Origin: a virus
Virus record (IMG/VR): IMGVR_UViG_3300030109_004674
Location: 1 to 63,652 of that record
DNA length: 63,652 bases
Reading direction: 5' to 3' (one strand)
Of this stretch, positions 59,330 to 63,652 are shown one piece after another. Position 1 is the first letter of the stretch; the number at the start of each line of letters is the position of its first letter. A program made the translations under genes and the position numbers. The notes under the pieces are model-generated. The model was given only the letters and a program-made list of their open reading frames with translations, was not told the origin of the DNA and ran no database searches.

Positions 59330-59502
59330 AACTCTCCAAGTCCTCCAAGTGGAATGATAGTAGTGTAATCCTACGACACAGTACCATCTAACTTCAAAAC
59401 TAACACTCTTGGAAGTGTTGTGATATAACAATCTGATTGTTATTCTTTTTCAACTGGAGTGATTACCAATACTCACTTGCTTATCCATTAGCCTGGAGAG
59501 TT
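59330..59502 (-). ncRNA. candidate multibranched structured RNA upstream of the nitrogen operon
   Basis: About 173 nt without an ORF form a nested set of helices. The closing stem is AACTCTCCA (59330-59338) with TGGAGAGTT (59494-59502), 9 bp. Inside are GATAGTA (59356-59362) with TACCATC (59382-59388) stacked on GTGT/ACAC, AACACT (59402-59407) with AGTGTT (59414-59419), ATAACAAT (59425-59432) with ATTGTTAT (59436-59443) and GAGT/ACTC (59457-59474). On the minus strand the closing stem is followed by TTTTT, 17 nt upstream of the next ATG. It could be a cis-regulatory leader (terminator-type switch) of the 77-aa gene and glnK-amtB, or a small RNA. No known class was recognised. Confidence 0.62.
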
Positions 59503-59516
59503 ATATTTTAATTAAG

Positions 59517-59846
59517 TTATTTTGATTTTATTTTCTTAACAAATTGATTTAATTTAGCCTCCCATTTCTTAGGAAATTTTTGTCCTCCATTAACGGCTTT
59601 TAGTAACGATGTTTCAGGTAGCCCAGCAGCCTTTTCAATACCAGCAATGCTTAGTAGTTCTTTGTTTTCTTTAATCCAAACAATGTCTTTGTTGCGTTCA
59701 GAGTTTTTAAAGTTTTCGATAGCTTTAACTAAATACAAATGGCTAATACTTCCAATTGAAATGTTTTCTTTCACAAAATCTATAACTGTTTCATCTGTCC
59801 ACCTAAATGTATGAACTGATTTTCTTTTTTTTACTTCTCTGTCCAT
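59517..59846 (-). CDS. small HTH-like protein, 109 aa
   Basis: Basic N-terminus (DREVKKRKSVHTFRWTDETVIDFVKENISIGS), helical middle, then a compact domain (ENKELLSIAGIEKAAGLPETSLLKAVNGGQKFPKKWEAKLNQFVKKIK). The last 50 residues are paralogous to the whole next upstream protein (60 aa), so the two arose by duplication. Its form, a short helix-turn-helix with IEKAAGLPETSLLKA, suggests DNA binding. It lies just upstream of the structured RNA. Confidence 0.6.
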   Translation of the reverse strand: MDREVKKRKSVHTFRWTDETVIDFVKENISIGSISHLYLVKAIENFKNSERNKDIVWIKENKELLSIAGIEKAAGLPETSLLKAVNGGQKFPKKWEAKLNQFVKKIKSK

Positions 59847-59848
59847 TA

Positions 59849-60031
59849 CTAAAATGTTTTTAATTCTTGAACGAATTTATTCACGGAAGCTAGCCAGTTT
59901 TCAGGTAGTTCTCTAACACCACTCAGTGCTTTTTGCAAAGTACTTTTAGGCATGTGTAATTCCTTCTCAATCATATTCACATTAAGAAAGGGCTTGTTTT
60001 TTTTAAGCCAATTTATTGATCTGTCTTTCAT
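59849..60031 (-). CDS. small HTH-like protein, 60 aa
   Basis: Aligned with the C-terminal half of the 109-aa protein: WLKKNKPFLNVNMIEKELHMPKSTLQKALSGVRELPENWLASVNKFVQELK has the same N-K, IEK, P-x-S/T-x-L-x-KA, G, P-x-x-W and N-x-FV pattern. A Cro-like or antirepressor-like DNA-binding role is plausible. It lies 2 bp upstream of the 109-aa gene. Confidence 0.6.
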   Translation of the reverse strand: MKDRSINWLKKNKPFLNVNMIEKELHMPKSTLQKALSGVRELPENWLASVNKFVQELKTF

Positions 60032-60064
60032 TTTATTTTGTCGTTAATAAATTTTCTCCTTCTT

Positions 60065-60214
60065 TTACTCGTAATTGTTATCGTCATAAATTATTCTTCC
60101 ATCAATTTTGATAGCATGATACAATAGTGCTTCTTGAACTTCTCCAATAAAAGCTTGAAATGTTTCTTTTGAATGTCCATGCTCTTCCAGATATTCTTCT
60201 AATAATTCTTCCAT
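60065..60214 (-). CDS. hypothetical small acidic protein, 49 aa
   Basis: MEELLEEYLEEHGHSKETFQAFIGEVQEALLYHAIKIDGRIIYDDNNYE, acidic and helical. It is the first gene after the structured RNA at 60250-60384 and before the paralogous HTH pair. The ATG follows AAAAACTAAATATTT. Function unknown. Confidence 0.5.
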   Translation of the reverse strand: MEELLEEYLEEHGHSKETFQAFIGEVQEALLYHAIKIDGRIIYDDNNYE

Positions 60215-60249
60215 AAATATTTAGTTTTTAAGGTTATACTTTTAATGTT

Positions 60250-60384
60250 TAAAAATGAACAGGGGCTAGCTATTTCCTTATTCGACTTATTGGGAGTGAA
60301 TATGCAATAGTTCCTACGCTAAAAGCATTGAAAGTAAAATAGCTTGTAAAGTTCTGCCCCTGTTCTATCAAAGAACGATCTTTG
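60250..60384 (-). ncRNA. candidate structured RNA after the primase-helicase
   Basis: GAACAGGGGC (60257-60266) pairs perfectly with GCCCCTGTTC (60356-60365). Nested inside, AGCTATTT (60268-60275) pairs with AAATAGCT (60337-60344). A further 6-bp hairpin CAAAGA/TCTTTG lies at 60368-60383. On the minus strand the closing stem is followed by ATTTTT. The stem pair is far too long-range (about 90 nt) for a simple terminator, so it is a cis-regulatory leader of the 49-aa gene, a small RNA, or an elaborate 3' end of the helicase message. Confidence 0.58.
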
Positions 60385-62223
60385 TTAAAAAGGCACTTCT
60401 GGTCTGCTTTTTCTAAAAACATCATCATTGAGCCAATCATCCTCAAAAGATGTTTGTTCAGGTTCCTTGTCAATCCAAGACCCATTTAATTGCAGTGTTT
60501 TCTGCCCATCTTTACTGCATGGATAAAATCTACTACAATTTGAGATGTATTTAAAATCTGTCATACCTTCTTCACCTAAGTGTTTCCATTTTATTTTTTG
60601 TATATATACTGTAGTGATATTTAACACCCTATTCCGATATATAGCAATACCTACGTCTGTCATGTCGTACCAAGATTTTGACCCAGAGATATCGTATAAA
60701 GTCGGCACCTCGTACTGTCCATTGTCCAGGCTGTTTTTGTCTTTTACTTTGTCCATTTTTCTTGGGTGTGCTACTAAGAAAACTGCAACATCAAAGTTTT
60801 GTTTGAACATTGTAATCTTGTTAAGTGCCTTTTCGATGTACTGTGTTTCGGAACCATACTTTCCATATTGATGGTTAATCTTATTCCATGGATCAATTGT
60901 AAAGCCCTTTATTCCGTGTCTTAAAACCAGCTGTTTGCCAAGATCGATTAACTCATCAAGCATTATTGACCCGGATTTTGGTTTGATAAAAAAGAAATGT
61001 TTCTCAATAAAATCTAATGCTGACTCAAGTTCCATTTCGTTCATTCTTAATCCTTTCCCGTGAAAGAAGGCTTTGCCTACAATTATTTCCGCATACCTAT
61101 AGGCTAAAAACTGTATTGGTAAATGCTCTGGAGAGTATATTCCAAACTTCCAACCACAATTTACAGCAAGTAAAGTCTCTACCTGGTTAACCATGGATGA
61201 CTTACCATGAGTAGGTATACCTGTCCAGGTGTAAACTAAGCCTGTTTTCCAGGAAACTAAATCATCAAGACCTAGTTCATCATCGTATGTTGACTCCAAG
61301 CCAATAACATCTCCCTTCGCTACACCATTTCTAAACAAGTCTAAAGTTCCTTTTCTAATTTCAGTCATAGGAACAATACCTTTTATAGGGTAAAATTCAG
61401 CGTCTGTTATAAGCTTAAGCACCCCTTCTTCTCCGTGTTTTAAAAGAACCTCATTAGCATCCTTACATCCATCAGGGTATTTAACAATCTTACATCTCTC
61501 TCTGCCTAATCTTCTTGATAATTCTTTTCCTAATCTAGTCCCTGGCTCATCACCGTCAGTGGCTATATATATTTCTTTAGGTATGCCGTTTTCGAAAAAT
61601 GATGCACAGTTATCTAGGTATTGAAGATTGTTGTTGCCTTTACTGGCACCGTTAGGAACAGAGATAGCGTATCGAATTCCTGCTTCAAAAAAAGCCAACA
61701 CATCCATTTCACCTTCACATATTACAACCTGATTGTCCTGGATGTTATCTATATTGTAGAATATCAATTCAGCACCAGACTCCATCTTAAACATCTTGTC
61801 CGCTGTCCTGTATTTTTTGTTTACTATTTGCCCGTTCCTGAAATAGTTAAATATTATACACGTTACTTCCTTTTGTTTCTGAGGCATATAAACCTTTTCA
61901 CAAGTAACTTTGTTAGCCATAAGTGTTGAAGGTGATATCCCTCTTTTCTGAAACTCCATTACAACATTATCAGGCAAGTCTGTAGGGTTGTACTTGGGTA
62001 ATATGTACTCTTTATAAGGCTTCTTGTATTTATTTTTTTGTTGTACAGATCCATTCCATCCGCAATGATGGCAATTGTATATACCTTCATCTATATTTAC
62101 AGACAAGCATGGCTCTTTTTGATTCTTAGGCTTTCTAGTATGAGAACATTTAGGACATATTGTTTTTTCTTGCCCTGAAGTTCTTTTTAAATTGATTCCT
62201 AGTTGATATAAGTCTTGTATCAT
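60385..62223 (-). CDS. T7-gp4-like primase-helicase, 612 aa
   Basis: Three parts are visible. A zinc ribbon has C23-x2-C26 and C51-x2-C54, so it can read DNA for primer sites. The TOPRIM primase core has CEGEMDVL (residues 169-176) and DGDEPGTR (223-230). The C-terminal RecA-type helicase has Walker A GIPTHGKS (335-342) and later QNFDVAVFLVAHPRKM, then the ISGSKSWYDMTDVGIAIYRN segment. It unwinds and primes at the fork. It follows the DUF4373 gene by 1 bp. No DNA polymerase gene is found, so this probably recruits the host polymerase. Confidence 0.92.
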   Translation of the reverse strand: MIQDLYQLGINLKRTSGQEKTICPKCSHTRKPKNQKEPCLSVNIDEGIYNCHHCGWNGSVQQKNKYKKPYKEYILPKYNPTDLPDNVVMEFQKRGISPSTLMANKVTCEKVYMPQKQKEVTCIIFNYFRNGQIVNKKYRTADKMFKMESGAELIFYNIDNIQDNQVVICEGEMDVLAFFEAGIRYAISVPNGASKGNNNLQYLDNCASFFENGIPKEIYIATDGDEPGTRLGKELSRRLGRERCKIVKYPDGCKDANEVLLKHGEEGVLKLITDAEFYPIKGIVPMTEIRKGTLDLFRNGVAKGDVIGLESTYDDELGLDDLVSWKTGLVYTWTGIPTHGKSSMVNQVETLLAVNCGWKFGIYSPEHLPIQFLAYRYAEIIVGKAFFHGKGLRMNEMELESALDFIEKHFFFIKPKSGSIMLDELIDLGKQLVLRHGIKGFTIDPWNKINHQYGKYGSETQYIEKALNKITMFKQNFDVAVFLVAHPRKMDKVKDKNSLDNGQYEVPTLYDISGSKSWYDMTDVGIAIYRNRVLNITTVYIQKIKWKHLGEEGMTDFKYISNCSRFYPCSKDGQKTLQLNGSWIDKEPEQTSFEDDWLNDDVFRKSRPEVPF

Positions 62224-62224
62224 G

Positions 62225-62920
62225 TTACATTACCATTTTTCTATCTGTTTTTAAATCTATTTCCCCTGGGTTTGGGAAGTCTCGTCTTAAACATCCTCTG
62301 AAAAACGACCTATAATCTTTGTACTTTTTTCCTTTAGAGTTTAAGTAGTCAATTAATTCGTCTCTTTTGTTTTTTAGTTGTGTTCGTGTTATATGTTTAA
62401 AGTTTTCAGATTCCAGAAGTTGATTGCAAAACAGATTAAAGTAGTCAGGATTATGTAAAACTTGTATTGATTTAACTTTTGCAGGATCAATTTCTTTTTG
62501 TATTTCTGGAAAGATTGTATCCTCCTGTGATTCTTTTTTGTCTTTACTCTTCTGCCATCTAGCGGCAGCTGCGTTCTTACCTCTTTCTCTTGCCATGTCG
62601 TGTTTTGTCATTCTTTCGATTAGTGATGTTGACCAGAAATTTTTCCCGTCAGATTTAAAAAGTTCAAATTCATTTATACAGTCATCTACAAATTCTTTGC
62701 ATTTTTCAGTACTGCAGTTTGGTAGGGATAGGGCCAAAGAAGGGAAGTCATATTTCTTTTGTGTGGAAATCTTATATCCCTTCTGTTGAGCCATAACCTC
62801 AACAATAATCCAGTACCAACCGTAACCTTCTGCTCCCCAAATGCTCATTAATGCTTTTATTTTTGAGTCTTCGTGAGCATTCATATCGTGGCTAAACCAG
62901 TACGTTTTGCTCTTGTTCAT
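62225..62920 (-). CDS. DUF4373/Lin1244-type replication-associated protein, 231 aa
   Basis: The first part (YWFSHDMNAHEDSKIKALMSIWGAEGYGWYWIIVEVMAQQKGYKI) is the typical Lin1244/Lin1753-like N-terminal domain (DUF4373), seen in replication-initiator-like proteins of phages and plasmids. A basic helical region (KHDMARERGKNAAAARWQKSKDKKESQ) and a C-terminal helical domain (HITRTQLKNKRDELIDYLNSKGKKYKDYRSFF...RR) follow. The latter fits a loader-type DNA/helicase contact domain. Next to the primase-helicase, it is probably the helicase loader or origin factor. Confidence 0.72.
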   Translation of the reverse strand: MNKSKTYWFSHDMNAHEDSKIKALMSIWGAEGYGWYWIIVEVMAQQKGYKISTQKKYDFPSLALSLPNCSTEKCKEFVDDCINEFELFKSDGKNFWSTSLIERMTKHDMARERGKNAAAARWQKSKDKKESQEDTIFPEIQKEIDPAKVKSIQVLHNPDYFNLFCNQLLESENFKHITRTQLKNKRDELIDYLNSKGKKYKDYRSFFRGCLRRDFPNPGEIDLKTDRKMVM

Positions 62921-62941
62921 TATTGGTAGTTGTGATTATTG

Positions 62942-63463
62942 TTATGATTTAGGTATTGTTGCACGAGGCGAACTTGCACCGTGTTTCTTGATAACACTTC
63001 CTGGAATTATTTCTCCTGTGTCATCGTCTAGAACACCACCTGTACCATGGGCTTTTTTCATTATTGATTCAATTTCTTTCAATTTAAGAGTCTCTTCATC
63101 AACAATTTTCTTTTGAGAAACCCATCCATCGTAATGATCGAAACTATGTGTGTCAGCTGAATTTGACACAGCAAGCTTAATACCGTTGTACTCGGTACCT
63201 CCTTTGCCATGTTTTTCTATTTCATCTTTTACATGGGGTGTCAATTCCTTTTTCGCCACGGTAGCGTACTCAAGTATAGCACAAACCCTAGTATAAGTAT
63301 CCAGCACATCATCCTCACCACTGTTTAGTATTGATTCAATATATGTCTGGGCTTGTACCTTAAGACCTTCCTTTGTAAAATTCAGCTTTGGCGGCAGTAT
63401 TTCGTTTCTAACTTGCTCTTTCTCGTTTGGTACGTCATCAAATATCACGTCATCTTTACTCAT
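62942..63463 (-). CDS. phage recombination-module hypothetical protein, 173 aa
   Basis: Not recognised by name. Acidic start (SKDDVIFDDVPNEKEQVRNEIL), helical core (VQAQTYIESILNSGEDDVLDTYTRVCAILEYATVAKKEL) and a C-terminal part that may be a small beta domain (GTEYNGIKLAVSNSADTHSFDHYDGW). A protein of this type often lies next to annealing proteins in phages. It overlaps the Rad52-like stop by 3 bp (ATGA). Confidence 0.6.
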   Translation of the reverse strand: MSKDDVIFDDVPNEKEQVRNEILPPKLNFTKEGLKVQAQTYIESILNSGEDDVLDTYTRVCAILEYATVAKKELTPHVKDEIEKHGKGGTEYNGIKLAVSNSADTHSFDHYDGWVSQKKIVDEETLKLKEIESIMKKAHGTGGVLDDDTGEIIPGSVIKKHGASSPRATIPKS

Positions 63464-63652
63464 AATCCTTGCTTTTTAAGTGCAGAATACCTGCTGTTAA
63501 CCATTTGTTTTAATTCAACTTCAGTTTCTTCTCCTAATTCTAAAAACTTAATGTCAAGTTGTAAAGCTCCAGACTCTTCTTTTATCGCATCAGAGGAGAC
63601 AAAAGAGTTTATCTTATTGACCACCTTGTTATAAGATTTCTCTCGCTCTTCC
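63460..63652 (-). CDS. Rad52-like annealing protein, C-terminal part (continues from position 1)
   Basis: An open frame enters from the right edge with no start codon and ends at the stop at 63460. Its first residues (EERERKSYN after the joint) continue the frame cut at position 1. Joining the window ends with the 3-base overlap TCC keeps the reading frame. The tail is charged and helical, with two Glu/Lys-rich stretches, as expected for the C-terminus of an annealing protein that contacts partners or SSB. The stop overlaps the start of the next gene (63463) as ATGA, so the two are probably translationally coupled. Confidence 0.7.
   Translation of the reverse strand, partial: EEREKSYNKVVNKINSFVSSDAIKEESGALQLDIKFLELGEETEVELKQMVNSRYSALKKQGL

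Noticed and set aside
59330-59502. tRNA or 5S rRNA
   Set aside because: A GATGGTA element is reminiscent of 5S rRNA, but there is no T-loop, anticodon arm or 5S-type helix set; the stems do not fit either cloverleaf or 5S.
60270-60485. 71-aa ORF on the minus strand
   Set aside because: It overlaps the end of the primase-helicase in another frame and lies in the structured-RNA region.

Overview
The window is the genome of a tailed double-stranded DNA phage of a Bacteroidetes (probably marine or aquatic Flavobacteriia) host. It encodes HK97-type head genes (terminase, portal, scaffold, major capsid), a short-tail module with no tape-measure gene, very large virion 'cargo/ejection' proteins, fibres and an amidase. 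The base composition is AT-rich, promoters match the Bacteroidetes -33 TTG / -7 TAnnTTTG pattern, Shine-Dalgarno sites are weak or absent, and the fibres carry a Bacteroidetes-style 'VGIGTxxP' motif and BspA-type repeats. Portal, hub and cargo proteins resemble those of crAss-like and Cellulophaga podoviruses, which suggests a podovirus. I see no integrase and no DNA polymerase. The two window ends join in frame inside one gene (Rad52-like), so the molecule is probably complete and circular or circularly permuted, about 63,649 bp.

Layout. The right arm (10.8-51.8 kb, + strand) is the late region. It holds an HNH nuclease, a winged-helix candidate small terminase, TerL, a monocistronic structural protein with its own promoter and terminator, portal, scaffold and major capsid (with terminator). 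Connector proteins and a 1,698-aa tail hub follow, then three cargo proteins (253, 744 and 2,805 aa), a fibre/receptor-binding cluster (40-49 kb) and a lysis cluster (49.2-51.8 kb). The left arm (minus strand) runs from 9.86 kb leftward through the window junction and on to 51.8 kb. It starts with a run of small early genes separated by GGGCCC hairpins and sharing a translation-leader motif. Next come a DUF932 protein, a DnaA-domain-IV-like protein, a Cro/CI-type regulator and the Rad52-like annealing protein. Then follow a DUF4373-type protein, a T7-like primase-helicase, a metabolic insert, small genes, a DUF1064 nuclease and a short SSB-like protein. A gene-free segment of about 0.93 kb (9.86-10.79 kb) between the divergent arms carries an 11-bp iteron array, a polypurine tract and divergent promoters, so it is the best candidate for the origin and control region.

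The most notable content is a complete ammonium-acquisition operon inside the phage: a P-II regulator (glnK), an ammonium channel (amtB) with all key residues, and an outer-membrane beta-barrel. Just upstream is a previously unannotated multibranched RNA structure (59.33-59.50 kb), and a second long-range structured RNA lies at 60.25-60.38 kb. Together these suggest that the phage raises nitrogen uptake through both membranes of its Gram-negative host during infection.
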